Below are positions 16,956 through 25,722 of a stretch of DNA of 58,458 nucleotides, piece by piece. The position numbers and the translations under genes are program-made. Source of the stretch: DAOUAT01 sp964551735 (GTDB lineage: Bacteria > Chloroflexota > Anaerolineae > CG2-30-64-16). A model generated the notes under the pieces. It had not been told where the DNA came from. It searched no databases and saw nothing but the letters and a program-made list of their open reading frames with translations. The number at the start of each line of letters is the position of its first letter. Position 1 is the first letter of the stretch. The stretch is from the NCBI GenBank assembly GCA_964551735.1, contig CAZKEF010000034.1:1-58458 (forward strand). Reading direction: 5' to 3'.

Positions 16956-18383
16956 CTATGGCCGGAGCGCGGGCGCCAGCAAGATCTGCCCGTTCGCGCG
17001 GCTCTCCGCCATCCAGCCCGTGATCGTCCCGCCGGCCGCGGGCCGGTGCTCCACCCGCCACCAGCGCAGGTTGTCCGCACTCTGGGGTCCCCCGACCACC
17101 GTCAGCACCGTGCCGCTGGGGACCTCGACCAGCACGTCGCCGGCCGGCTTGCTCACGCTGCCCGGGGTCCGCCGGAGGTTGACCGCGCCTGAGTAGACGA
17201 TCTGCACGCGGTCGCCCGCCGCAAAGAGCCCTTGCGTCAGGAGAAGCTTGAAATTGCCGGTCGTTCGATTCCGGTAAGCGTGCGCGCGAACCTCGTAGCG
17301 GCCGCTTTCCGGGAGGGAATAGCGCCAGATCAGGCTGTTCACGCCATACAGATCGTCGTTGCTGAAGGCGGGCTGGCGCCTGTCGGATGGCGCCCACAGG
17401 TCAATAACGGGGTCCAGGCCGCCCGAGATCGCGTCCATGCGAATCGTGACGAGGTCGCCCCGGCTGCCGGTGAAAGTGTAGGTGCACGTCAGCACGGCCG
17501 AGGTGATGATGTCGCTGCCCTGGATGCCGTATCCGAGATCACCTCCGCACGGAGGAGGCACACGGGGAGAAACTGGCGTGGAAAAACCTCGATACAACGC
17601 CAGCTGGAATGGCCCTCCGCTGCGATCCGCGTAGGCGCGCGCTACGATGGTGTACGTCCCGGTTTTCAGCAGTTGATGCAGGATGAGGCTGGCGCGGTTC
17701 CCGCCGCCATCGTCATCGAAGGTCTCGACGACGCCCCCGGGATCCACCAGCTCAAGGTAGGGATCGAGCTGCGCATCGAAGCCTGCCATGGAGATCGTCA
17801 CGAATTCCCCGGCCGCGCCCACAAACTGATAGAAACAGCTGGCGCCCGGCGAGAGCCGTCCGCTGGCGGTTTCGCCGTAGGCGATCCGGCCGCCGCATGG
17901 CGGCGGCGCGGCGGGTGTGGTCGTGGGCGGTCGCGTGCTGGTAGGCTGTGGCCCGCCGGCCGCGCGCGTGAGCAGCAGCTCAAACCCGCCGTTCGACGCC
18001 GCGTTAAACCCACTGGCCAGCAGCGCGTAGCTGCCGCTCTCGGGCAGCACGAAATCGGCGATCAGGCTGTCGCGGTCCCCGCCGCCGTCGTCATCCTCGG
18101 CCAGCACGTGATCTGCCCCCCACAGCTTCAGGTAGGGGTCGAGGCTGCCGTCGAGCCGGGTCAGGCGCGCGGTGATCACATCGCCCGCGGCGCCGGCGAA
18201 CTCGAAGCACCATTCTCGCCCCTGTTCGATGACCCCTCTGATGGGCTGATCGTACGCGATCTGGCCGCCGCACCCCCCGCGCACAGGCTGGGCCGTAGGC
18301 GAAGCGGCTGCATCCCCCGCGGCCAGGAGGATCGCGCACGCCAGGCACAGCGCCACAACCCATACGACCCTCATTGCTTTCAT
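16956..18383 (-). CDS. Secreted protein with three PPC domains and an SH3-like domain
   Basis: 475 residues. An N-terminal signal peptide (VVWVVALCLACAILLAAG) is followed by three repeats of the bacterial pre-peptidase C-terminal (PPC) beta-sandwich type. Each has a CGG.I.Y start, a DPYL.L-type strand and an acidic ...DDDGGG.R.SLI loop that may bind calcium. A Thr/Pro linker separates the first two. The C-terminal 80 residues look like an SH3b domain (VNLRRTPG). It is probably a cell-surface binding protein. The start is set at 18383 with GAGGTG upstream, 8 nt after the STAND gene ends. A secreted protein between cytosolic protease genes is odd. Confidence 0.75.
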   Translation of the reverse strand: MKAMRVVWVVALCLACAILLAAGDAAASPTAQPVRGGCGGQIAYDQPIRGVIEQGREWCFEFAGAAGDVITARLTRLDGSLDPYLKLWGADHVLAEDDDGGGDRDSLIADFVLPESGSYALLASGFNAASNGGFELLLTRAAGGPQPTSTRPPTTTPAAPPPCGGRIAYGETASGRLSPGASCFYQFVGAAGEFVTISMAGFDAQLDPYLELVDPGGVVETFDDDGGGNRASLILHQLLKTGTYTIVARAYADRSGGPFQLALYRGFSTPVSPRVPPPCGGDLGYGIQGSDIITSAVLTCTYTFTGSRGDLVTIRMDAISGGLDPVIDLWAPSDRRQPAFSNDDLYGVNSLIWRYSLPESGRYEVRAHAYRNRTTGNFKLLLTQGLFAAGDRVQIVYSGAVNLRRTPGSVSKPAGDVLVEVPSGTVLTVVGGPQSADNLRWWRVEHRPAAGGTITGWMAESRANGQILLAPALRP

Positions 18384-18391
18384 CTTGCACC

Positions 18392-21300
18392 TCACCTCAG
18401 ATGCCGCGCCGCGTCCTCCAGCTCCGTGCACACAGGTGGCGCACCCGGATACTGCAACCCCTCCTGAAGGGTCAGACTCCGGTTCGCGATGGAGCAAGCG
18501 CGCGCCTGCCAGCTTTCCACGGCCATGTCCCAGGCCCCCACCGTCCGATCGTCGCTGGCCGACGCCAGCACCCGGCCGTCGGGGCTGAACGCCACCCCGT
18601 TCACCGGATTTGTGTGCAGGCGCAGCGGCTGCCCGATCGGCTGCCCTGTCGCCACGTCCCACAGCACGATCGTCCCGTCGTGGCTGCTCGACGCCAGGGT
18701 GTTCCCGTCCGGGCCGAACGCGACCCCTGAGATCGCCGCGGTCTGGCGCGCCAGGAAGGTGACTGCCTCACCGGTCGCGATGTCCCACACGATCACGAAG
18801 CGGTTCTCGCCGCCCCCGGCCGAGGCCAGGCGCTTGCCGTCCGGGCTGAACGCTACGCTCAGGATCGCTTCCTTGCCGTCCAGCGGCTCGTCCTGCGCCT
18901 GCCCGCGCGCCGCGTCCCAGATGATGATCCTGCCCTGGTCGTCGCCGCTGGCCAGGCGCTTGCCGTCGGGGCTAAACGCCACGCTCCAGATTTCGCCCGC
19001 GTGGCCCACCAGCGTCCGGCTGACCGGCGGGGTCGCGGTCAGGTCCCACACCTTCACCGTCTTGTCGAAGCCGGCCGAGGCCAGGCGCTTGCCGTCCGGG
19101 CTGAACGCCACGCCGCTGGCCCACTGATCCGCCGCGTGCAGCAGCGGCTCTAGCGCGACCGGCTGCGCTCCCGAGATGTCCCACCGCCGCACGTAGCCGT
19201 CGTGGCCCGCCGAAGCCACCACCGCGCCGTCCGGGCTGAACGCCACGGCCCGCGCCGCGTCCGTGTGGCGGCCGATCTCGGCCCCCTGGCCGGTCGCCAG
19301 GTCCCACAGCACCACCCGGCCATCCTTGCCCGTCGACGCCGCGGCGCGGTTGTCCGGGCTGAGCGCCACCGCCCAGACCTCATCGTCGTGTGGGCCGGTC
19401 AGTGGCCGCCCCAACCGCGAGCGGGCCATCACATCCCACAAGATCACGTTGCCGTCGAACCCGGCCGAGGCCAGGAGGGGGCCGTTGGGGTGGAACGCGA
19501 CCCCCATCACCCAGCCGGCGTGGCCGTCGAGCGTCGCGCTCGCGGCCAGGCCGGCCGCCAGATGCCACACGCGGATGCTCTGATCGCGGTTGGCCGCAGC
19601 CAGCCACCCGCCGTCCGGGCTGAAGGCCACGTCCTCAACGGCGCCCGCGGGGCCGGTCAGGTACCTCGGCTGCCGGTTGATCAAGTCGTAGAGGGTCACC
19701 GTGCCCCCCGCGCCCCCCGCGGCCAGCCAGGCGCCGTCCGGGCTGAAGGCCAGGCCGTTGGCCGGCTCGCCTTCGCCCGGGCCCGCCAGCACGACGGACT
19801 GCTGGCCGGCCACGTCCCACAGGCGGATCGCACCGTCCGCATAGCCCACCGCCAGGTCGCCGCTGGCGGGATCGAACGCCAGGCTGTAAACTGGCTCGCC
19901 GCTCACAAGGGGGCTCCCGACGGGCTGAAGCTGGCGGAGCGGCAGATCCCACAGGATCACCTCCGACTTGCCGGCCGAGGCCAGGCGCTTGCCGTCCGGG
20001 CTGAACGCGATGCTGTTCACGCGGCTGCCGTGTGCGGGCCAGGTCCGCTCAGAGGCTCCGGCCTGCATGGCCAGCAGGTGCAGCGTGCCGTCTTCGCAGC
20101 CGGCCGCCAGCACGCTGCCGTCCGGGCTGAACGCGACCGCCACGGCCGCGCTGGACCATCTCAGAAGCGTGCTTCTGTGCTTCATGCCATCCCAGCCCAC
20201 ATTCCAAAGTGATACGATGCCGGACCCTGAGCTCGCGCCGGCCGTTGCCAACAGGCTGCCGTCCGGACTGAACGCCACCGCGGAAACCTGGTCCCCGGCG
20301 TCGCGCATGAACTGGAGGAGCTGCGGCCCGTGTTCCAGCGCGGTCAGCAGGCCCCCGCGCGCTTCCGCGGTGTCCGCCGCCTGGCTGGCCGCCAGGCTCA
20401 GGAGCAGCGCCAGATCGTATTGGTTATCCAACTGGTTGGCTGACTGCAAGGCCAACTGCCGCGACAAGGCCAGCCGGGTGGCCCGCATCTGGTTGAAGAA
20501 GAGGATGAACCCCGCGATCGCGGCCAGGGTCACGACGCCGATGACGCCGGCGATGATCCCCGTCTGCAAACGGCGGATGCGCAGCGCCTGGCGGTGTCGC
20601 TCTTCGGCCGCTGTGCACGCCGCGCGGCAGGCGGCCAGGAAGTCGCGCTCGACGTCCACCATCTCCGCAACGTGCTCAGCGGCCCAGGCTTCGGCGCTGA
20701 CCAAGTCCTGATCGCGCAGCAGCAGCCCCTCGGGCCGCTTCTGCGCCTCCCAGAGCGCAGCCTGCCGCTGCAACGCGCTCAAGTTGGCGTCGAACCACGT
20801 CGCATTATCCGCGCGCACCGGCGCAATCAGCCGGTCGTGCGCCAGCTCGAACCACGTCGCGCCGCGGCGCTGCTCCGAGCGCACCAGGTGGGCATCCTCC
20901 AGCCGCGCAATGGCCGCGTTGTCCAGCCCGGCGGCCCCCGCCGGGCTGCGCGCCGCGCCCTTCAACACCTGCCCCCGGAACCCGCCCTCGGTGATGAGTT
21001 GACCGGTGACCCACTCCCGGATCACGCGCTCCCGCACCCCACCCTGCGCGGCGTCTGAGACCGTGTCGGCGTAGTAGCCGCGCAGCGCCGCGTCCACATC
21101 CCCCACCGCGGCCAGGTCATCCACATCAATGGTCGTGTCGTCCGCGGCCAGGCCGGCCCACAGCCGTCGGCACACCACCTGCAACTGCACCGGTTCGATG
21201 TGGGGGCCCAGCGTGGTCGCGATCGTGCCGTCCGGCTGCTGCACCTGCGCCCGGCGCAGGTCCGCGACCAGCTTCTCGGCCGCCGCGTCCGTGAAGGTCA

Positions 21301-22015
21301 CGGCCGGCATCTGGTCTGCCGCCGGCCCCTGGATCGCCGCGCAGGCCGCGTCCGGCCCCAGCAGGTCCAGGCGGTAGCGCCGGCCCTTGTCGAAACGGGC
21401 GGGGAGCGGCTGCACGTAGGGATCCAGCGCGGCGACGTACTCCTCACGCATTGAAAAGAGCGCCCAACGGTCGCGGTCGCGCAGCGCCCCCCCGATCTGC
21501 TCGAAACAGGCCAGCTTGGCCGCACGATCCGTGGGATCCGCGGTCAGGATCTCCTCGAACTGATCGAAGATGAGCACATCGCCGTGCCAGCCGGCGTCCT
21601 GGGGGAGCGGCCAGCGCTGCTGCAGGTAGCCGGCCAGGGTCAGGCCGGCCAGCTCGGCCAGGGGTGTCTGCTGCGCCGCGGGCAGATCCTTTTCCAGGCT
21701 CAACAGCAGGCTCAACACGTAGCGGTTCTGGCCGGTCGCGCCGCTTGCCAGGCCTGGCCGCATCACCGGCAGGATGCGATAGCCCTCGCGCGCCAGCTCC
21801 GGGATCAGCGCGGCCTGCACCAATGAGGTCTTGCCCGCGCCTGACGGCGAACAGAGCAGCACAATGCGTTCGGCGATGAGCAGGTCGAGCAACTCGGCGG
21901 TCTCACGGCCACGGCCATAGAGCTTTTCGCCGCATCCGAAAGGCCGCGGCCCAGGATAGGGGTTGGGGCGCGGGTTATGATCGGGATGGGTACGCGACAG
22001 GCGATCAGTGAGCAT
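18392..22015 (-). CDS. nSTAND1 NTPase with 14 WD40 repeats
   Basis: 1207 residues. It begins with the nSTAND1 signature (NPYPGPRPF...LYGRGRE, 18-37), Walker A SPSGAGKTS (56-64) and Walker B VLIFDQFEE (147-155). One membrane helix (about 485-508) separates this from 14 WD40 repeats (about 572-1175; FSPDG..LAS..), enough for two seven-bladed propellers. STAND proteins act as switches that oligomerise on sensing a ligand through their repeats. The ATG at 22015 follows GGAGA. A consensus promoter lies 70 bp upstream, and the PPC and two caspase-like genes follow. It is likely the sensor of a signalling or cell-death module. Confidence 0.85.
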   Translation of the reverse strand: MLTDRLSRTHPDHNPRPNPYPGPRPFGCGEKLYGRGRETAELLDLLIAERIVLLCSPSGAGKTSLVQAALIPELAREGYRILPVMRPGLASGATGQNRYVLSLLLSLEKDLPAAQQTPLAELAGLTLAGYLQQRWPLPQDAGWHGDVLIFDQFEEILTADPTDRAAKLACFEQIGGALRDRDRWALFSMREEYVAALDPYVQPLPARFDKGRRYRLDLLGPDAACAAIQGPAADQMPAVTFTDAAAEKLVADLRRAQVQQPDGTIATTLGPHIEPVQLQVVCRRLWAGLAADDTTIDVDDLAAVGDVDAALRGYYADTVSDAAQGGVRERVIREWVTGQLITEGGFRGQVLKGAARSPAGAAGLDNAAIARLEDAHLVRSEQRRGATWFELAHDRLIAPVRADNATWFDANLSALQRQAALWEAQKRPEGLLLRDQDLVSAEAWAAEHVAEMVDVERDFLAACRAACTAAEERHRQALRIRRLQTGIIAGVIGVVTLAAIAGFILFFNQMRATRLALSRQLALQSANQLDNQYDLALLLSLAASQAADTAEARGGLLTALEHGPQLLQFMRDAGDQVSAVAFSPDGSLLATAGASSGSGIVSLWNVGWDGMKHRSTLLRWSSAAVAVAFSPDGSVLAAGCEDGTLHLLAMQAGASERTWPAHGSRVNSIAFSPDGKRLASAGKSEVILWDLPLRQLQPVGSPLVSGEPVYSLAFDPASGDLAVGYADGAIRLWDVAGQQSVVLAGPGEGEPANGLAFSPDGAWLAAGGAGGTVTLYDLINRQPRYLTGPAGAVEDVAFSPDGGWLAAANRDQSIRVWHLAAGLAASATLDGHAGWVMGVAFHPNGPLLASAGFDGNVILWDVMARSRLGRPLTGPHDDEVWAVALSPDNRAAASTGKDGRVVLWDLATGQGAEIGRHTDAARAVAFSPDGAVVASAGHDGYVRRWDISGAQPVALEPLLHAADQWASGVAFSPDGKRLASAGFDKTVKVWDLTATPPVSRTLVGHAGEIWSVAFSPDGKRLASGDDQGRIIIWDAARGQAQDEPLDGKEAILSVAFSPDGKRLASAGGGENRFVIVWDIATGEAVTFLARQTAAISGVAFGPDGNTLASSSHDGTIVLWDVATGQPIGQPLRLHTNPVNGVAFSPDGRVLASASDDRTVGAWDMAVESWQARACSIANRSLTLQEGLQYPGAPPVCTELEDAARHLR

Positions 22016-22079
22016 ACCGGTCTCCGTACCGCCTGCATGAGAAGGCAACAGTGAGGCAATGAAGATGCAGGTCTACATC

Positions 22080-22110
22080 GTACTATAGTACTGATATTTG
22101 TGGTTGTCAA
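22080..22110 (-). promoter_or_regulatory. Promoter of the STAND/CHAT operon with palindrome
   Basis: On the - strand: TTGACA (22105-22110), 17-nt spacer, TATAGT (22082-22087). The 12-nt palindrome GTACTATAGTAC (22080-22091) covers the -10 box and could be a repressor site. The start codon of the STAND gene is about 65 nt downstream. Confidence 0.75.
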
Positions 22111-22329
22111 GCCTCTGCGCCTCGGGGGGTGCGTTTTACGCCTGGGGCGCGTTGTAGTGGGATACGGGTTGGAAAAATCGGAATAGGACAGCTCACGACG
22201 GAAATCGGGAAAGTCGAGGTGCAGCTTCGCAGCCTGAGCGCGCAGATAGCCCCGCTCGACCGGCAGCAGCCCATCGAATAGCTCTGGGACGCGCGGGTGA
22301 TCCCACTTCGGCCGAAGGACGCGGCCGCC

Positions 22330-22437
22330 TCAGGCGACCGCTCCTCGATCTTTTCGCGTACATTGACATGGGATTATTTCCTGGATAGTGACCCACTGGC
22401 CGTCGGTCAGATCGGTTGGATATAGTTGGGTGATCAT
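22330..22437 (-). pseudogene. N-terminal fragment of an IS5-family transposase
   Basis: Reading left from an ATG at 22437: MITQLYPTDLTDGQWVTIQ, then EIIP. This is the typical opening of IS5-type transposases (YPTDLTDAQW). It ends in a stop after about 35 codons and no further transposase or terminal repeats are recognised, so it is a decayed scrap. Confidence 0.65.
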
Positions 22438-22439
22438 GA

Positions 22440-22724
22440 CCGCAACTTAAACCACCGACTGGCAGGCGACCTCCGTTTTCTCCAACAGCTTCTGATCAAT
22501 CGGTGTCTGGCTCGAAATGATCCTGCTGCTGATCCCGAAGAAGCATGGACATTGCTCGACGGCGTGAATGTCATACCGTCGCTGCCGTGTGCACGGCGCG
22601 ATCGTCGAGCCGGGTCGGCTCCCAGGCAATGCGGCAGCAACGCCGGGCGTTGGCAGCCGGGGCGGCGCGGTTGAAGCACCCTCGGCCGCGCTAGCTGCGG
22701 AGGTTACGCCTGCGTAGAGCGCCC
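22440..22724. other. Non-coding or decayed stretch, nothing recognised
   Basis: No convincing gene on either strand between the transposase scrap and the membrane-protein stop codon. Short open frames exist but lack family motifs, ribosome sites or coding-like composition. The stretch 22116-22329 also shows no clear gene. Confidence 0.4.
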
Positions 22725-24260
22725 CTACATCCCGAACAACCCGAACAGCACCCCAGCCAGGCCGATGAGCGCCAGGATATATACCGGCACGCGTGGCATC
22801 TCGCCGCCCTTCTCCATGGCGCGGCCGAACAAGAAGAAGACTAACGGGTGGACCAGGAACGGCATCGCGAAAATAAAGGCGATCAACTCAGCTACCTCTG
22901 GCCCGAACATGCCCCCCTGGATGGCAGCAAACAGGCCGAAGTGCGAGAGGGCCGCGCTCTTGGCCAGGCCGGCGTAGGCCAGCGGCTGGCCTGCCAACAG
23001 TAACAGGCCGAGGAACACCGCGGTGAGCTGCCAGCCCAACGAGAAGAGCATCAGCCCGGTTATCTCCTGACGCTCTCGACCCGCCGCTCTGCGGATGGTG
23101 CGGAACGCCAGGAAAGCCAGGCTCAGTCCCACCAACCCCACCACAGCGATCGGCAGGATCATCAGCCCCTCACGCTCGATGCTGAGCGCCAGCAGCGAGA
23201 AGACGAAAATGTGGCCGAAGAAGGGGATATTGATCATCACTGGGGCGCGGTGGGCCGCTTCCTCGCCAAAATCCCCGGCCGTGCACGCGCCGGTCAGGCC
23301 CGCGTGGGAGAGCGCGCCCGCCATCCCCGGCGCTAAATTGCGGACGGCGGCTGTGCCGGCCAGCAGCATCAGCAGCGAGATGCCCCCGAACATCCACAGT
23401 ATCTGCCCGAAGAACCCGTACATCAGGGCCGGCGCGATCCCCTCCAGGGCCAACGTGCCACTGATGAGCGATCCGCCCACCAGGAAATTCGCCGCCAGGA
23501 TGATCGGGATGCCGGCGAACAGCAGGCAGCGGAAGGCGGGGCCATGGTGAAGACGGTACAACAGCATGCCCAAGCCGGAAGAGAGAATCATCACGAAGAA
23601 GATCTGCGGCAACGAGATGAGCGGGCGGATCCACACCGAAAGGTAGTACGCGGCGATCAAGACCACGATCAACCCGACGATTTCCACCAGTCCCCGGCGC
23701 AAGTACGCACGTTTGTCATCAATGATGGCGCGGTTATCAATCAGGATCGCCGCGATCACCAACCCGAGATAAGCGATCAGTGGGTAGTAGCGCCCAATGG
23801 CGTCGGCGGGGGTAAGGCCCAGCAGATACTTGGTGATGCTTTCGATGCCCAGCAGCAGGAAAAAGGCCCGTATGATGAACACCAGTTGCGTGCGCCCGGT
23901 CCCCAGGAACACTTCGTCCGGGCAATAGATGACCGATTCATCTTGCGGCACCCTATGCCTGGAAAACACGCGTCGAAGCTGTTGGCCGCCAACGAAGAAA
24001 GTGGCCGCCAGGGCGATGATCGTGGTCCGGCTGAGGATGTTGAGCAGTGGGAAATCCGGCAACCCGGCTGTCGTGACGCCGGAACCGGTCAACACGAACC
24101 CCATCAAGAGCCCAAAGATCACAATAATCAAGATGGGTGAGTAGCGCGTGCCGGCAACAACGGTTCGGGCGATCAACACCATGGGCACCAGGATGAAGAG
24201 GGACCACCAGAACTGGTTCAGGAATTGCAGGTGATCATATGAAGCGAAGGGCAAATCCAT
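22725..24260 (-). CDS. Polytopic membrane protein of unknown function
   Basis: 511 residues with about 13 hydrophobic helices and no recognised transporter signature. A conserved-looking loop (LSHAGLTGACTAGDFGEE, about 320-337) and a charged cytoplasmic stretch near 98-120 (QLRRVFSRHRVPQDE) stand out. It may be a transporter or a membrane sensor. The ATG is preceded by GGGAGG (about 9 nt) and by a TATAAT -10 box at 24293-24298 (- strand). It is flanked by non-coding stretches and seems to be a single-gene unit. Confidence 0.65.
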   Translation of the reverse strand: MDLPFASYDHLQFLNQFWWSLFILVPMVLIARTVVAGTRYSPILIIVIFGLLMGFVLTGSGVTTAGLPDFPLLNILSRTTIIALAATFFVGGQQLRRVFSRHRVPQDESVIYCPDEVFLGTGRTQLVFIIRAFFLLLGIESITKYLLGLTPADAIGRYYPLIAYLGLVIAAILIDNRAIIDDKRAYLRRGLVEIVGLIVVLIAAYYLSVWIRPLISLPQIFFVMILSSGLGMLLYRLHHGPAFRCLLFAGIPIILAANFLVGGSLISGTLALEGIAPALMYGFFGQILWMFGGISLLMLLAGTAAVRNLAPGMAGALSHAGLTGACTAGDFGEEAAHRAPVMINIPFFGHIFVFSLLALSIEREGLMILPIAVVGLVGLSLAFLAFRTIRRAAGRERQEITGLMLFSLGWQLTAVFLGLLLLAGQPLAYAGLAKSAALSHFGLFAAIQGGMFGPEVAELIAFIFAMPFLVHPLVFFLFGRAMEKGGEMPRVPVYILALIGLAGVLFGLFGM

Positions 24261-24292
24261 GATAAGGGGCCTCCCAGCAAAAAGATGTGTGC

Positions 24293-24298
24293 ATTATA
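24293..24298 (-). promoter_or_regulatory. Putative -10 box of the polytopic membrane protein gene
   Basis: GTATAATG on the - strand, about 33 bp before the start codon. No good -35 is seen at 17 bp, so this is tentative. Confidence 0.4.
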
Positions 24299-24299
24299 C

Positions 24300-24894
24300 T
24301 CCATAGTCGGCGCGACGCCTCACAACTCGTCACGCCGTCGCACTTCATGTGTTGGGGCTTTGCTGCCTGACTATCCTGGCCGCTGCGCGGAAGAAGTCAA
24401 ACGGCTGGTAATGACGTGCTGGTGGGGTCCGTCATACGGTCAACTGCGCTCCGGTCGGACACGAATAAGCCGCAGCCCTTGGGAGGAGGGCCGCGGCCTC
24501 ATTTGACGCTCCAAATCACCGTGCTGACGCCCTGACGTGCTCGCACAGCACTTCGTCATGAAGGCTGCAACGCCCGATTCCTGAGGGCCCTTCGGCAGGA
24601 GACGGATGCGAAGCCGGTCAGGGCGCTACTGGTCGGGTTCGTTGGCTAATTGCGCTGCGCAGTTTAACACAAGCGGTCAGAACGTGCAACTGTTATTGTC
24701 GCCAATTGGCACGATTTTCCGCTTGCTGCAAGACCTCGGCCAGCGCCTGGCGCGTACGGGGGCTGCCACGCGCCAGGCGGGCATGGCGAGCTGACCGTCC
24801 GTCTCAGTGACCACCCACCTATGGCGCTTCTCGCGCCATGTGACAGGCTGAAACCGGGCACAGAGCCCGGCTGCGCCGCTGCTCGCAGTCGCAC
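24300..24894. other. 595-bp stretch without a recognisable gene
   Basis: Only short open frames without family features are present. It contains several GC-rich inverted repeats: ATGGCGC-TTCTC-GCGCCAT (24821-24839), the CCGGGC hairpin (24854-24870), and a hairpin-like GCCGCAGCCC...GGGCCGCGGC near 24471-24496. It is probably the 3' end region of the eCIS transcript plus decayed sequence. Confidence 0.4.
24821..24870 (-). terminator. Possible terminator hairpins at the end of the eCIS operon
   Basis: Two stem-loops lie 25-75 bp after the last eCIS gene: CCGGGC-TCTGT-GCCCGG (24854-24870), followed on the - strand by GTTTCAG, and ATGGCGC/GCGCCAT (24821-24839). Neither has a long T run, so termination here is only plausible. 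Confidence 0.4.
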
Positions 24895-25710
24895 CTATTG
24901 GCATTGCAGCCCAATGGCGTCGACGAGATCGCCCGCTCGTCCTTGCAAACCCCTGACGATCGTGTCGGCTGGGCACCTCAGGCTATACTCGATTGAACCA
25001 CCGAAGGTCGACCCAACCGAGGCGGTGGTATACGTGGGGCCTCCCGACACTGCGGCGCAGTCAACGCTCAGCATGTCAATGACCCCTGCGCCACCGTTCC
25101 CGACCCTCCCGCGGATGCCTACAACAACGTAGCCCGCGGGGCAGCCCAGGTCATAGGGCGAACCTCCCCCGCCGCCCGCGCGGGCTGTCGTTGCACTCGC
25201 CCCGGAGAGTGTCCCGTTGACGACGCCAGTACACTGCACTTGCACCTGGTTGACATTACTACCTGCCCGCCCAAGGATGCCGGTGGCCGCGGACCCAGGC
25301 GGACAGGCTAACGCATAGGGACTTCCCCCGGATCCACCCACAATGCCTGTGGTCACAGATGGCACTGTCAGGGTGATCGTAGGCGTGGCCGGTGTAGGCG
25401 TCTGGGTGGGCGTCGCCGTTAGCTCGGTCGCGGGCGTTTGAGTGGGCGTGTACGTCGGCTCGGTTGTAGGTGTGTCGGTCGGCGCGACTGGTGTAGGCGT
25501 GTCGGTCGGCGCGACCGGTGTGGGTGTGTATGTCGGCTCGGTTGTGGGCGTGTCGGTCGGCGTGACTGGTGCAGGTGTGTCGGTCAGCGTCGCGACCGGC
25601 GCAGGCCTGACGGTTTGGATTAACATGAGCACGAAGATGCCTAACAGCGCCGTCAGCGCCGCCCCCCCCAGCAATCCCAGCAGAAAGCCCCCATTTTTGA
25701 AGTTGATCAT
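24895..25710 (-). CDS. Membrane-anchored protein with Thr/Pro linker and beta-prism-like repeats (last eCIS gene)
   Basis: 271 residues. One N-terminal helix (about 8-33) is followed by a Pro/Thr-rich linker (about 36-112; TPTDTPTTEPTYTP repeats, encoded by tandem DNA repeats at 25441-25611). Then come three copies of a roughly 50-residue unit (GGSPY.L.CP.G....GI.GR.G..V....V.C). The units resemble vitelline-membrane-outer-layer/jacalin-like beta-prism strands, suggesting sugar or surface binding; this is inference. It starts 12 nt after the DUF6519 gene with AAGGAG before the ATG, so it ends the eCIS operon. It may be a tethered receptor or docking protein for the particle. Confidence 0.6.
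   Translation of the reverse strand: MINFKNGGFLLGLLGGAALTALLGIFVLMLIQTVRPAPVATLTDTPAPVTPTDTPTTEPTYTPTPVAPTDTPTPVAPTDTPTTEPTYTPTQTPATELTATPTQTPTPATPTITLTVPSVTTGIVGGSGGSPYALACPPGSAATGILGRAGSNVNQVQVQCTGVVNGTLSGASATTARAGGGGGSPYDLGCPAGYVVVGIRGRVGNGGAGVIDMLSVDCAAVSGGPTYTTASVGSTFGGSIEYSLRCPADTIVRGLQGRAGDLVDAIGLQCQ
25441..25611. repeat. Tandem repeats encoding a Thr/Pro linker
   Basis: GTGTCGGTCGGCGCGACTG-like units alternate with GTGTATGTCGGCTCGGTTG-like units over about 170 bp inside the last eCIS gene, encoding TPTD/TPTY stretches. Length variation here would lengthen or shorten the linker. Confidence 0.8.
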
Positions 25711-25722
25711 GATCTATTCTCC

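Noticed and set aside
22193..22396. A 67-codon - strand frame containing FDGLLP-like text in a nearby frame, reminiscent of HipA.
   Set aside because: The likeness is a few residues only, in a region of decayed transposase sequence with no start or operon context. It is not enough to name a gene.
24821..24870. Strong hairpins considered as a small RNA or riboswitch.
   Set aside because: They are simple stems after an operon end, without a conserved riboswitch core or a downstream gene on either strand. Terminator-like use is more likely.
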